From positions 3,286,001 through 3,350,000 of the forward strand of contig CM007992.1 in assembly GCA_002189035.1 (NCBI GenBank): DNA of 64,000 nucleotides, given 5' to 3'. Shown one piece after another: positions 9,084 to 20,163 of this stretch. The position numbers and the translations under genes are program-made. The notes under the pieces are model-generated. The model was not told the DNA's origin. It did no database searches and saw only the letters and a program-made list of their open reading frames with translations. Within the stretch, counting starts at the first letter, position 1, and each line of letters starts with the position of its first letter. Origin of the DNA: Utricularia gibba. Lineage: Eukaryota > Streptophyta > Magnoliopsida > Lamiales > Lentibulariaceae.

Positions 9084-12044
9084 ATGAGGGAGAAGGGATG
9101 GGGAAACTGCCTTCTTGTGATGATTCTTTTTTGTGATTTCACAGCATTTTCGGTTTCTGCGCAGGAAGGGGTGGTCGGATATGGGTATAGCGTGAAGTGG
9201 GTGACCGTTTCGCCCACGAAGAGAAAGCTCACGGCCCAGCTTCAGGTGATCGGAAATTCCTCCGTTTACGGGGCGGATGTGAAATTCCTATCCCTCACCG
9301 CGAGGTAATGCTGCGTTTGTTTTCGGCGATTGATGTATAGGGCTAATGGTTGTTATTGCTTTTCATTTTGAAAGTTTGGAAACTGGGGAACGGTTGAGAA
9401 TCACGATAACTGATTCGGAGAATCCGCGTTGGGAAGTTCCCAACTCCGTTGTTCCACGTGGACCTAATGTCCCTCTCCCCGGGCCGCCGCCATCTCAGAA
9501 GCCTGCTTCGGAGGTGCTCTACTTTCCTGGTTCTGGCTTCATCTTCACACTGCAAAACAGTGCTCCATTTGGGTTCAGCGTCAGCCGCCCCTCCGGCGAG
9601 ATACTGTTTGATGCTTATCCGGTGATCGGCGATTCGTCAACGTACCTCATTTTCAAAGACCAGTACATCCAGCTCTCATCGTCTCTGCCGAAGACCTCCA
9701 ATATTTACGGCCTCGGAGAGCATACAAAGAGCACTTTCAAGATTCAGCCTAATCAGGTTCTTACTCTATGGAACGCAGACATTGCGAGTTTCAATAAGGA
9801 TCTTAATCTCTATGGATCTCATCCTTTTTACATGGATTTGAGAGCTCCCAGTGGTACTACCCATGGAGTTTTGCTGCTCAATAGTAATGGCATGGATGTT
9901 GTTTACACTGGAGATAGGATTACATATAAAACTATAGGTGGGCTTATCGACTTGTACTTGTTTGCCGGACCAACCCCGGCGGAGGTTATGGAACAGTATA
10001 CTGAACTCATCGGCCGCCCTACTCCCATGCCCTACTGGTCATTTGGTGAGATACATCCAAACTTGGACCTTCTTCATGTTCATGCTTTGTCCATTGTGGG
10101 ATTTATTCATTTCACTCTCTCTGCTTATAGGATTTCACCAGTGTAGATATGGCTACCCCAATTTGGCTTATTTGGAGAATGTGGTGGCTAATTATTCAAA
10201 AGCTGGAATTCCACTGGATGTTATGTGGACAGATATAGATTACATGGATAACTACAAGGATTTCACCTTTGATCCGGTTAACTTCCCTGTGGATGGAATG
10301 AAGAACTTTGTCAATTCACTTCATGCGAAAGGGCGGAAGTATGTGGTGATAGTGGATCCCGGCAAGTCCCTTACTTGTTACATGTATGTCTTTTATTTCA
10401 GCTTGCATATGCATCTGAATCTGGAGCTTCTCTTTGGAATGTAGGAATTGCTGTGGATGACTCGTATCCGACGTACCTCCGGGGATTGAAAGACGACGTC
10501 TACATAAAGAGAAATGGTGTTCCATATCTTGGACAAGTGTGGCCTGGTCAAACTTACTTTCCTGACTTTCTGAACCCGAAAGCTGGAGACTTCTGGACTA
10601 CAGAGATCAAGATTTTTCATGACACTCTCCCTGTTGATGGCTTATGGATTGACATGAATGAGCTATCCAACTTCATTACCTCACCTCCTGATCCATCTTC
10701 TTCCCTTGATGACCCTCCTTACACGATCAACAACTCCGGCGGCCAAGTTCCGATCATCAGCAGGACTGTCCCAGCCTCAGCTCTCCACTATGGGAACCTC
10801 ACGGAGTACAATGTTCACAATTTGTATGGATTCCTCGAGGCAAGAGCTACAAATGAGGCTCTAGTCTCCGTTACTGGTAAAAGGCCATTCGTTCTTGGTA
10901 GGTCTACTTTCGTTGGGGCTGGGAGGTATACTGCCCACTGGACAGGGGATAATGCTGCAACATGGAATGATTTGGCTTACAGTATCCCAGGCATCCTGAA
11001 CTTTGGATTGTTCGGTATTCCGATGGTCGGAGCCGATATATGCGGCTTCGCAGGAAATACGACTGAGGAACTCTGCCGCCGGTGGATTCAGGTAAAAGAA
11101 GCCAACTCACAATGCAGCTTCCTAGTTCCTTTGCTGCTTCTATGACCTTTAAGCTTATGGTGCAGTTAGGTGCTTTTTATCCCTTTGCAAGAGATCATTC
11201 AGCCAAGGACAGCAACCCCCAAGAACTCTACATCTGGGACTCAGTCGCTGCGTCTGCAAGAGCATCGTTAGGCCTTCGCTACAGGCTCCTGCCGTACTTG
11301 TACACACTGATGTTCCAGTCACACCTTAAAGGCACTCCGATCGCCCGGCCGCTATTCTTCTCATTCCCGGAGGATACAAACACCTACGACATCAGTTCAC
11401 AGTTCCTCCTGGGCCAAAGTGTGTTGATCACCCCTGTGCTGCAGCAGGGAGCAACCTCCGTTGATGCATATTTCCCAGCAGGGAAATGGTTCAATCTCTT
11501 CAACACCTCACAGTACCTGAGCCTGAAAACCGGGCAACGCATCCTCCTGGATGCCCCAGAGGATCATGCCAACATCCATGTTCGGGAAGGCACTGTATTA
11601 GCTTTACAGGGAGAGGCAATGACATCTACCGCAGCTCGGGAAACGCCCTTCGAGCTGCTGTTCGTTGTGGGGGGAGACGGAGGGAGCTTCGGGGAAGTGT
11701 TTTTGGACAATGGGGTCGATTTAGAGTTCGCAGGAGAGGACAGGAGATGGACGAGTGTGATGTTCAGCAGCAGGACGATTGGAGACAAGCTGATTCTCAG
11801 CTCCAAGGTGGTGAATGGAGAATTTGCACTGAGCCAGAACTGGATCATCGACAAGCTAACAGTTTGTGGGGTTGGAAGAGGCTTCAGTGGGATCAAAGGA
11901 TTGACATTTGCTCCGGCGACAAGAGCAGGTGTGGATGTACAAGGAAACGACGCTTGTACGGCTATTTCCAACCTCTCTTTGCCCATAGGCAGAGAGTTTA
12001 TCATCGAAATTACCCTTGGCCGTAGTCACCAATTCCACGTGTGA
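9084..12044 (+). CDS. AGLU1: GH31 alpha-glucosidase, secreted (five exons)
   Basis: Exons: 9084-9304, 9375-10045, 10131-10361, 10445-11091, 11166-12044. The phases fit and give 882 residues. A signal peptide ([18 protein letters not shown]) targets the wall or vacuole. GH31 hallmarks are all present: the GVIDLY-like and [16 protein letters not shown] block, the catalytic nucleophile Asp in WIDMNE, the acid/base Asp in [10 protein letters not shown], and [20 protein letters not shown]. The enzyme hydrolyses terminal alpha-1,4-linked glucose from maltose and starch-derived oligosaccharides. The match from memory is to At5g11720-type alpha-glucosidase rather than alpha-xylosidase XYL1 ([10 protein letters not shown], not the XYL1 form). 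Intron 3 (10362-10444) uses a GC donor (G then GCAAGT); reading it as intron restores the family DPGI motif. No lesions were found over 2.6 kb of coding sequence. Confidence 0.93.
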
Positions 12045-12392
12045 CCAAAGTCAGGACAGGTTCTTTGTAATAAAAATGATTTTAAATTGATGAATGGTAT
12101 CATCCAATAATATGATATTGTCCGTTTTGAGTAATCAAATTTTATAATTTTACGTTTTCCTTTTCTGAAAAAAAGGTTTTGTATAAGGTTTAACGTGATT
12201 ATTATATTTAATCTTTTTCTTTTCTTCATTATTAATAGATATAAAATTCATCTAATTTGATTGCTAAACACTTAATTGAATAGCGCCTTATATTCACCCT
12301 CCTCATAAAATATAAACTCACATGCTTTTTGAGATTTACATTGTTTTTAATAATAAATACTTAATTAAGAATTAAAATACAATGGGCATTCG
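12045..12392. other. AT-rich spacer between convergent genes
   Basis: This short region holds the 3' UTRs of the alpha-glucosidase (+) and the first DMP gene (-). No other feature was seen. Confidence 0.6.
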
Positions 12393-12961
12393 TCATGGGC
12401 CAAATTTCGGGTCCGGGTCGGAGGAGGGATACCCTATTCCATGGCGGCGGTTCGGAAACAGGACGAACACTGTGCTTGCGATGGACCCGAACACCGCCGG
12501 CAGAGCGATGAGCAACGTTTTCTGAGTGGACGCGAAGGAAGGGTAGAAGCATTTAACCGAATTGGGGTCCAAAAGAGACAGAACCGCAAACACGAAGACG
12601 CCCAGAAACGCGTGCACGAAGTCCCCGATCCTTAGTCTGTAGGCCGACAAGTTCTCCCCTCCGATCCCGGCCACATGCCGCTCCTGGTCGCGATCCCGTA
12701 TCGCTTGACTCCCTGGCTGTCGGTATAGCTATCGGTGAAGGACGAAAAGAAGCAAGAAAGGCCGCCAAAGGCGATCAGCGCGCCGGATAGGACACGGTTG
12801 GCCGGGAGGCACTCGCCGTTGTTGGATAACAGAGGGTTTAGGAACTGGAATAGGAAGACGGTGCCGGTGGGAAGCAGATGCATCAGGCTGCCGAGGCCCT
12901 CGAAAGTCGACTGACCGGCGGCTCTAGGTCTTGTGTTCTCAGAGTTGGAAGACGCCGCCAT
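12393..12961 (-). CDS. DMP (DUF679) membrane protein, copy 1, apparent one-base frameshift
   Basis: The N-terminal part (start 12961, ATG of MAASSNSEN) and C-terminal part (from about 12674) lie in different frames. They join seamlessly if one base is added to the C4 run at 12656-12659: the frame then passes from GMWPG through [10 protein letters not shown] with no gap, giving 189 residues. DMP hallmarks: [20 protein letters not shown] (TM1), [51 protein letters not shown] (TM3), KCFYPSF, and [11 protein letters not shown] near the end; four membrane spans are expected. The DMP family acts at endomembranes; DMP8/9 act in gamete fusion and others in senescence. This pair looks closer to DMP2/DMP4-type members, but that is uncertain. 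Its tandem neighbour at 14198-14788 is intact, which argues the break is a sequencing error or a very recent loss. Confidence 0.8.
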
Positions 12962-14197
12962 TTCGATCTCCGATCCTGGAGCTGATCCCAATGCCTAAAC
13001 TGCAGCAACTCCGGCGATCGATCACACACGAATCTGTACCTGATCTGGGATATGATGAATGCAACTCAGCAACTCTTTGTAGATATATAGTGTGTTGCTT
13101 CCACGTGCAAACTGGGGAATTCAACGCTTTAAGAAAAGACAACGCAAACTTGCCGATGTGCATTCCCATTTCTAGCACCTACGTCCCCTTGCTTCTCCCT
13201 TCAGAATATTGCAAGTCATGTATGATTCCAACTTCCCACATTGCCCCTTCCAACTTCTATACCATTCCAAAGTCAACTGTGGATAGTGCGAGGATAAGAC
13301 GGTAATTGTCCACTAAAAATAATATTCCCCATTTTCTATTTTTTTAAATAAAAGTCAGCTGTCCTTTAATTAATTAAATACGATGCAATTTAATGTCGGT
13401 ATAATCATGGAGTAATCAAAATTAGTCTACTGGATAATAAAACCTATTAAATAATAATATTTTTGTTATTAAATTAAGATTTGTTGATTAATACGTATTT
13501 GTTAAATAAGGTCTGACCAAACAAAGAGTCATCCCCAAAACACACCAATAGAAATGATATGTAACATCAAATATTAATAATCAATATTCAGGAATGAAAT
13601 TCGTATTTATATTGATAAATTATTTACATTTAATTATAAATTCTATGAAATTTCAATATATAACATACACTGTATTTATTAATTTATCATCTACAAATCT
13701 CACTAACAAATTTCAACTCTTAAAATAATTTTTTTTTTGAAAAAAGTTTAAACTAAATATAAATAAAATGTACTACAAATAAAATGTAACCATCCATCAT
13801 ATATTTACATGATATTGTTTATTTTGAATACATAAGTATTTTGATTTTATATTATTCATTTAAAAAAATCTCATGCAAGATTAAAAAAATTATTCTATAT
13901 AAATTGTCCATCTTTACTATCCGTAACCAATGTAGAATTTATCTAAAGTTATTCTATACTCCCTTTAACCGAGCTCTTCATATTTTTAAGAAAAATATAA
14001 AATATTAATTTTTATTTTAAAATTTTTCAAAAAAAAAAACTATCAAATAGACTTATCTTCAACTCTATTTTGAATATAGTGAACATAAGAAAATATGATT
14101 TTTTACTGCAAACTATTCAAAAAAAAATAATGCAAACGTTTTGTTATTATTACAGGAATTAAAAATTGGTTATATAATGAAACATAGCTTTCTTCTT
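12962..14197. other. intergenic between the two DMP genes
   Basis: About 12962-13310 is less AT-rich and probably the promoter and leader of DMP copy 1. The remainder is AT-rich with poly-A and poly-T tracts. No gene is supported. Confidence 0.6.
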
Positions 14198-14788
14198 TCA
14201 GGCTGAAGGTGAACCGGATTTGGAGTGGCCGGTGGAAGAGGGAAAGCCGATCCCATGGCGCCGGTTCGGGAACAAAACGAATACAGTGCTGGCGGCGGCC
14301 CCGATCACCGGCGGCAACACAACGATCAACGTCTTCTGAGTGGAGGCGAAAGAAGGGTAGAAGCACTTCACCGAGTTGTTGTCCAGAAGCGCCAGAACAG
14401 CAAAAACGGTAACACAGAGAAACGCATGCACGAAGTCCGCGGCTCTCAGTCTGTACGCCGACAGATCTTCGCCGTGCGCTCCTGGCCATATGCCCTTCCT
14501 CGTCGCGATCCCATATATCTTGAATCCTAGGCGATCCTTGTAGCTATCGGTGAAGGATGAAAGGAAGGAAGAGACGCCGGAGATTGCGATCAGGGCGGCG
14601 GTTAGGATCCTGTTCACCGGGCCGCAGTCGCCGTTGTTGGATAAAACAGGGCTTAGGATCTGGAACAGGATGACGGTTCCGGCAGGGAGGAGATGGACCA
14701 GGTTTCCGAGGCCCTCGAATGCCGACGTGGCGGTCGACTTCGATTGCGGCGGTGTGATAAGATTCTCGGAGTTCGCTGATGTCGGCAT
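14198..14788 (-). CDS. DMP (DUF679) membrane protein, copy 2, intact
   Basis: An intact single-exon 196-residue protein. The start at 14788 (MPTSANSEN) is chosen because it aligns with MAASSNSEN of copy 1; the longer upstream frame to 14953 has no family similarity. The order is the same as copy 1: [20 protein letters not shown] (TM1), [20 protein letters not shown] (TM2), [43 protein letters not shown] (TM3), [30 protein letters not shown] (TM4), [11 protein letters not shown]. The C-terminus is about eight residues longer than copy 1. Both copies lie in the same orientation about 1.2 kb apart, a straightforward tandem duplication. Function is inferred from the family only. Confidence 0.9.
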   Translation of the reverse strand: MPTSANSENLITPPQSKSTATSAFEGLGNLVHLLPAGTVILFQILSPVLSNNGDCGPVNRILTAALIAISGVSSFLSSFTDSYKDRLGFKIYGIATRKGIWPGAHGEDLSAYRLRAADFVHAFLCVTVFAVLALLDNNSVKCFYPSFASTQKTLIVVLPPVIGAAASTVFVLFPNRRHGIGFPSSTGHSKSGSPSA

Positions 14789-16333
14789 TCCGATCTTGAT
14801 ACCAGTCTCTGGTCGTTCCGCAATTTTCAAGATATATTTATAAATACAAATTCCACGTGGGACAATTTGGAGTTTTCCTTTTTTTAATTGGTTGCTTCTA
14901 CTTTTAGAATTCTCTAGCACTATCCTAGTCTTTCTATCCGCATCATGTGACAAAACCTTCCGAAAATGCCCTTCCCACTCAACTGATATCCTTAATTACA
15001 AACATGGGGTCATGTGGGTAGCATGGTAATTTATCTGGTAATCATAGCAGAGTCAAACCCGTCAAATAAAGTACGCAATGATGAAATATAATATAATGTT
15101 GGAAACCTTCTTTGTCTTGGTGACGACTTTGCCACGTGCCGCTTTATCTATAGGTTGGTTTTTTTTTAATAATATAGTAATCATGATTTATTTATTTATT
15201 TATTTTAAAAATATTATATCCCAACTTAAAACCGCGACTGACATGCACTTGAATAGTATATACCCATTTTCTTATTTTATACAAATTCATGTACACGTAT
15301 TTAATAATCTGATTCCATTCTATAGTTATAATTTTGTTTTATTTATTAGTAGTTGTGTGAATGAACTTTTTTTGTTGATTAAAATTATGTTATTCGTGTA
15401 CGTTAATTTTGATATTTCCGATATTAGATCTCTTTTAAATACTGATTAATATGATATTTAAATATTTAAACATTGACTTATTACGTTATTATTAATAGTT
15501 AAATCTAAAAGTTTATATATCAAATTAATTATTTGCTATTATATAATTTTTTTAAATTAATGTATTTTTAATAAATAATTTTATTTTAGATATAGATAAA
15601 TCTAACTTTCACAAATACTCGTAGTGGTATCCGTGTATCTCTCAAAACCGTGAACCCACACTTAGTCCATCATATCTTCTAAGTTAATACTGGGAGTGAT
15701 TGTTTTTATCACACATGCAATAATGCAATACGGCACGTGGGCTCCCCACGAGCATGTCATGTCTCCACCATTCAACCTTTAGAATTTAAAGCATTTTTAC
15801 TCATTTTCGGAAATGACACTTATTTTTAAAAAATGTTAATGTAGCATTTTTAAAAATGAGATAAATGTTTCGAAAACAATTAAACATGTTTTTCATTTTT
15901 TCCGGAAACGAAAATAAGAAAACCTTGTTTTCTTCCGAAAATGTTTTAAAATATTATTATTAATATTATGATTTCTCAAAATGAATACAAACATAATGAA
16001 AATTTAATAATTCAATTTTCAAAAATGCTATTTAATCATTTCCAGAAACAAATAAAGATGCTATTATTAATTGACAAAAAATATTATATTGTAGGTTAAT
16101 ATTGGGAGTTATGAATTCGGATGAGCATTTTTGTTAGAACATTGACAAAAATATTTTTTTAAAAAAAATTCTGAATGTCATTTTACGACGGTACCCCTCA
16201 CATGGCTTGTCTTCTTTATACCCATCTTTTATTACACGCTTGCGAAATAGATATCTATCTCCCCATCACACAGCACATAAAAGCACGTGATGGAAAACAA
16301 ACATGGGAGAGGAGAAGGAGCGTCGTGGCAGCA
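14789..16333. other. AT-rich intergenic
   Basis: About 14789-14990 is the probable promoter and leader of DMP copy 2. The rest is AT-rich spacer with CACGTG/ACGTG words near 15135 and 15735. No coding region is supported; the short plus-strand frames at 15078-15449 and 16175-16414 have no family likeness. Confidence 0.55.
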
Positions 16334-17400
16334 CTAACGTGTTCCAAGTGTCATGCGTCTCCCTTTCATCAACTTGCTTCTGAAACTCAACTGAAGCACC
16401 TCGCCAAGCGTTAGCAGGAAGCACCACAGAACAGTTAGCAGAACTGCAAATGGCCGGTTTGCTGCTACTAGCCCCACAACGATAATGAAACCAACAAGAA
16501 GTAAACTTGCATCCTCTCTTGCTCCTTTAACTTGAACAGATTCAGAGAAATTAGTATGAACCGCATCTTCATGTTTACCTGAAACAGGAGACTCACATTC
16601 TGGTTCCCTGTTGTTCTGGGATTGATTTGCTTCTTCGATCTTTTGAGGGTTGCTCCCTTTTGGAAGTCTTTTGCTGAAAAGCTTTATCAGCTTTGATTTC
16701 ATGTTACCTCTCTTTGACATTTTCTTGGGTTCCTGTTTCATCTCCAACATTTTCTGATGAATTACTGGAGAGGCTTGAATTTCCTTTACCGGGGTTGCAG
16801 GAGAATCAATGCACTCAACAACTGGCATGGCATCTTCTGAGGACTGGATCAGAATATGACGCCTTACTCTGGCTAGCACAAAGGGGTTCCTCCAAAATAA
16901 CCCTGTTTCCTCCAAGAAAAGAGTCAGCTTCGCCAGCACAGAGTTCAAGATATGATCCGGAAAAAATAGTAAGAACATGGAGATTGAGATTCCAATGCTT
17001 AATTTGTCTGTCCCAGCAACAAAAAGACAACCAAGAACATCTGGAAAGCAACCACGAAGATGCTATTTGAAGAAACGCCATCACTTTTTAGGAGAACACT
17101 TTTGGATTCTCCTTCCGAAGTGGGAAGCTCATCTGTGTCAGAATGAACTGAGGAAGGCGTTGGTGATGGAAGACAAGGCAGAGGATCCTCTGCATCAACA
17201 GAGCACTTGTCGAAACGCTTTTGCTTGGATGGTTTCTTCATTTTCTCCTGATTCTTCATGAACAGATCAACAAGTGAAGTTGAAAGCCCCATTTCCACAA
17301 CAAGAGGAGACCCATCTCGCCGTTTCCAAGAGTTGTGCAAATGATCACTCACAAGTTGAGAAATTCGCCCACCCTTCACCTTCCTCCACAGTAAAGGCAT
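16334..17400 (-). CDS. ERT2-like plant protein of unknown function, apparent break near 17012
   Basis: Two minus-strand frames make one protein. The first, from 17400, begins MPLLWRKVKGGRISQLVSDH, continues with SPLVVEMGLSTSLVDLFMKN and an acidic Ser-rich stretch, and enters a membrane span (IFVVAFQMFLVVFLLLG). The second continues LSIGISISMFLLFFPDHIL, has a basic middle region (MKSKLIKLFSKRLPKGS), and ends with a two-part hydrophobic segment (LLLVGFIIVVGLVAANRPFAVLLTV, shown here as a description, not a motif). Adding one base to the CCC at 17012-17014 or the A5 at 17021-17025 gives 355 residues. A 59-nt intron (donor in AAAA/GTGTTC, acceptor TTTCCAG) would give 335, but that is very short for a plant intron. 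It resembles what I recall as the ERT2 family, and position beside HDH1 and GHR1 fits At4g20880. Function is unknown. Confidence 0.6.
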
Positions 17401-18143
17401 GGCTCTATATTCAGAAAACCAAAGCCACTACGCCATATCCTCAGAGAATTTTTAGCTAAAAAAACCTCGAAGAAATACGATTACAAAGCATATTAGCTCA
17501 AAAAAGAGAATCCCCACTAACCCAAAGCGAAGATTCTCGGTGCTGTTGGCTAGGTGTAAAACTAATAGAAAAGAAAATGTAACAAGATGGTGGTGGATCC
17601 AATTTCTTCGTCTCTAATCCATCGACCCAAATAACCCATCCACTCCACCCTTCCCACGACTTACTTTTAAAGACAGGGCCGCAAGAGAACTTATTGAAAG
17701 CTGAAAAAGAGTCACCAAAAAAGCCGACTGCGATCATGGGGCAGCGGCTGGTGTGGCTGTCCCTTTCTTTAATCTCGCTCTCGTCTCAACCGCGAAGAAG
17801 TCTGAAACATCAAATGTGTTTCCATAAGTAGGCTGTCGGCAACACGTTCAGGCTACCGGTAGACGGCTCGATGCGACAGATCATCGTCCACTGGAAAATT
17901 AATGCCTTCCAATTTGAATCAATATCATCAAATTCTCTATCAAAAAGCACAGCTCCGGTCAAGAAATTCTCCGTTTCATCTCAAACGAGAAGAGATCCAT
18001 TTGTAAATTGCAAAGAAAACACAGGTGATGAAGACGATAAGCCGTTGCGTTTTTTAACAGCACAGTTTCAAGTGAAACAAAATGGGCCGGTCCAACAAAT
18101 ATACGTGGGCCTACAGAAGAAAAGGCCTAATTATATTTAATAA
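17401..18143. promoter_or_regulatory. promoter/leader of the ERT2-like gene and 3' flank of HDH1
   Basis: Both neighbours are on the minus strand, so the 17401-17760 side is the likely 5' UTR and promoter of the ERT2-like gene and the 18000-18143 side the 3' UTR of HDH1. Composition is mixed and no open frame has family likeness. Confidence 0.5.
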
Positions 18144-19824
18144 TTATTCACGAGCAGGCTCATCCTTGCCGCAGAAGTAATGTCGAAAAACGCCGGAGAA
18201 GTCTTTGGCGCCATGCCCTTCTTCGCAAAGCTCAGTGAATCTGCATGGAATGCCAAAAAAGAGAGATAGGGAGAAGGAGAGCGCCGATATGAAGCATGTG
18301 AATGCAGTTGAAACACTCTGCAGCTTACATTTCGTTCGCCAGAGCTGCCATCGGAATTCTGGTTGCAGCACCGACGTCTGCGGCGGAGGAGGCCGCCAGT
18401 GTCAGATCTTTCACCTATCATTGCGGGAATCGTGAGATCTGTGGAGCGTAACCGCTTGAATTTTGAATTTCTGGTTTAGAATCGACTGATCATACCATGA
18501 GTTTGGTGGCGAAACCTCCGTCGTAGTTTCTGGAGGCCGGCACACCTTGCATAACACCAGGTACTGGATTATACGAATCGCTGTGAAATATGACGATGAA
18601 AGCATGGAGATCAGGAATATTTCATTGGCGCGATCCAATCTAAGATAGGGATTGGTGATTTAATTACCTACTCCAACATCTTGCACTTGAGGAATTGAAT
18701 ATTTTGGTCAATGTGGCGGCTGGAACGCCCAAAGATTGTCCCAGGGCAATGGCTTCCGATACTCCGAGCATGCTCACCGCCATCGCCATGTTGTTGCAGA
18801 TTTTGGCAGCCTGAATTGGAAGCATTGAGAAGCTACTGTATTGGGGTTGTATTGTGTAAGCAAGTTTGAGTCTATTACCGAACCATTCCCAGGACCACCA
18901 CAGTATATCACATTTTTTCCCATTGCTAGAAACAGAGGCTTTGCTGATTCACAGGCCTTCTCAGAGCCACCAACCTTGTGAGAGAAGAGAATCTCAAATC
19001 CTGACTCGAGAACAAGAGTTGATCTTTGAGTATTGGGAGCACGACGTACCATGAAAGTGAGTGAACCAGCTTCAGCTGATAGAACACCACCAGAAACAGG
19101 AGCATCCAGCATTGCAGCTGTGCATCAGGAAAGACCAGTTTCTGTAATAAGTTTGTGCTGGCATAAGTAGATCAACAGTAACTTGCCTCCCTCTCCCATA
19201 GAACTCGAAGTTGCAGCGGAGATTTTCCGAGATGTTTGTGGATCGATGGTTGAGGAATCTATGAAGAGCCATGGCCTAAGTGAGCTGCCAGCAGTAAGCA
19301 AACCGTTTGCTCCCGTGTAAACTTCCAGCACCTGATTGGTGAAATGGCAGGATCACATTCACCCATCAAAGCACTTTAATCACTGTCCTTACATGGGACG
19401 GGGAAGGAAGCATTGTTATGACAACATTGCTTGCTTGAGCAATTTCTAAAGGTGAATGGCCTAAGAGAATTCCCTCCTTCTCTGAGAGCCTCTTCATGGT
19501 TTCCTTGTTCCTGTGTAACATGGTGGTATCAAGATAAAGAAGAGAAAAGAAGTTACGAATTCATACACCGAGAGGAAGAATTACGCATCATAGGCGATAA
19601 TATTGTATCCAGCCTTGATCAAATTATTTGCCATCCGGGATCCCATGCTTCCCAGTCCTATGAATCCAACCCTCTAACACAGTGTGGTAAAGCTATTGAT
19701 TAGGTTTCAGATACTCGTATGAATGAAGGAATTGAAGCAAACTTACTTCAAATTGAGACTGGAGAGACGAATACAAGCGAGACCATGAACACTGAGTTGT
19801 ACGGGAAGTGATTCGGGACAACAT
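18144..19824 (-). CDS. HDH1: 3-hydroxyisobutyrate dehydrogenase, mitochondrial (ten exons)
   Basis: Ten exons: 19747-19824, 19585-19673, 19393-19510, 19187-19331, 19050-19117, 18879-18974, 18668-18810, 18496-18580, 18329-18414, 18144-18240. They sum to 1005 nt, or 334 residues, with all phases consistent. Residues 1-26 form a Ser/Arg-rich mitochondrial presequence ([14 protein letters not shown]). Then come the Rossmann nucleotide-binding motif [33 protein letters not shown], the substrate motif [14 protein letters not shown], and the catalytic Lys in GNGSAAKICNN. The C-terminus is [15 protein letters not shown]. The enzyme oxidises 3-hydroxyisobutyrate to methylmalonate semialdehyde in valine breakdown, with NAD+. 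Intron 4 (19118-19186) has a GC donor (GAG then GCAAGT). No lesion was found. The next gene upstream on the same strand is GHR1. Confidence 0.92.
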
Positions 19825-20163
19825 TGTTCTCTGTCTGCAGCCCCTCCTGGAATTCTCGCCCTTTCTTCGATAGTGAAGTGTGATTTTCTTGTGTTTTTTT
19901 TTCTTTTTCTTTTGGTAAGTTGTTGGTATATCCATCGTATAATTTTTATATTGCTTTTCTTTTCTGGGTTTTAGCTCATGCCACTTGCTCGTGATCTTAT
20001 CTTCAGGAGTTTCCAGCCCAAGTTTCTTATCGTAGGGTCATTTGAAGAATGAATAAAGGTGGTCACATCAAGCTTCATACCAATCTAGTGTACAACCACT
20101 GTCCTCGAAACGGAGACCAATGAGATATTTGATTACCGTTGTTCAAAACAAGGTGTCCCCTCA
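19825..20163 (-). promoter_or_regulatory. HDH1 promoter/leader and GHR1 3' UTR
   Basis: A 339-bp gap between two minus-strand genes. It must hold the GHR1 3' UTR and polyadenylation region and the HDH1 promoter. A pyrimidine/purine tract near 19890-19920 (TTTTTTTTCTTTTTC) lies just upstream of the HDH1 start. Nothing else was seen. Confidence 0.5.

Noticed and set aside
10375-10444. Coding extension upstream of alpha-glucosidase exon 4
   Set aside because: The segment is inside the GC-AG intron; including it would break the DPGI motif.
18205-18435. Plus-strand 76-codon frame opposite HDH1 exons
   Set aside because: Shadow of the conserved minus-strand HDH1 exons 9-10.
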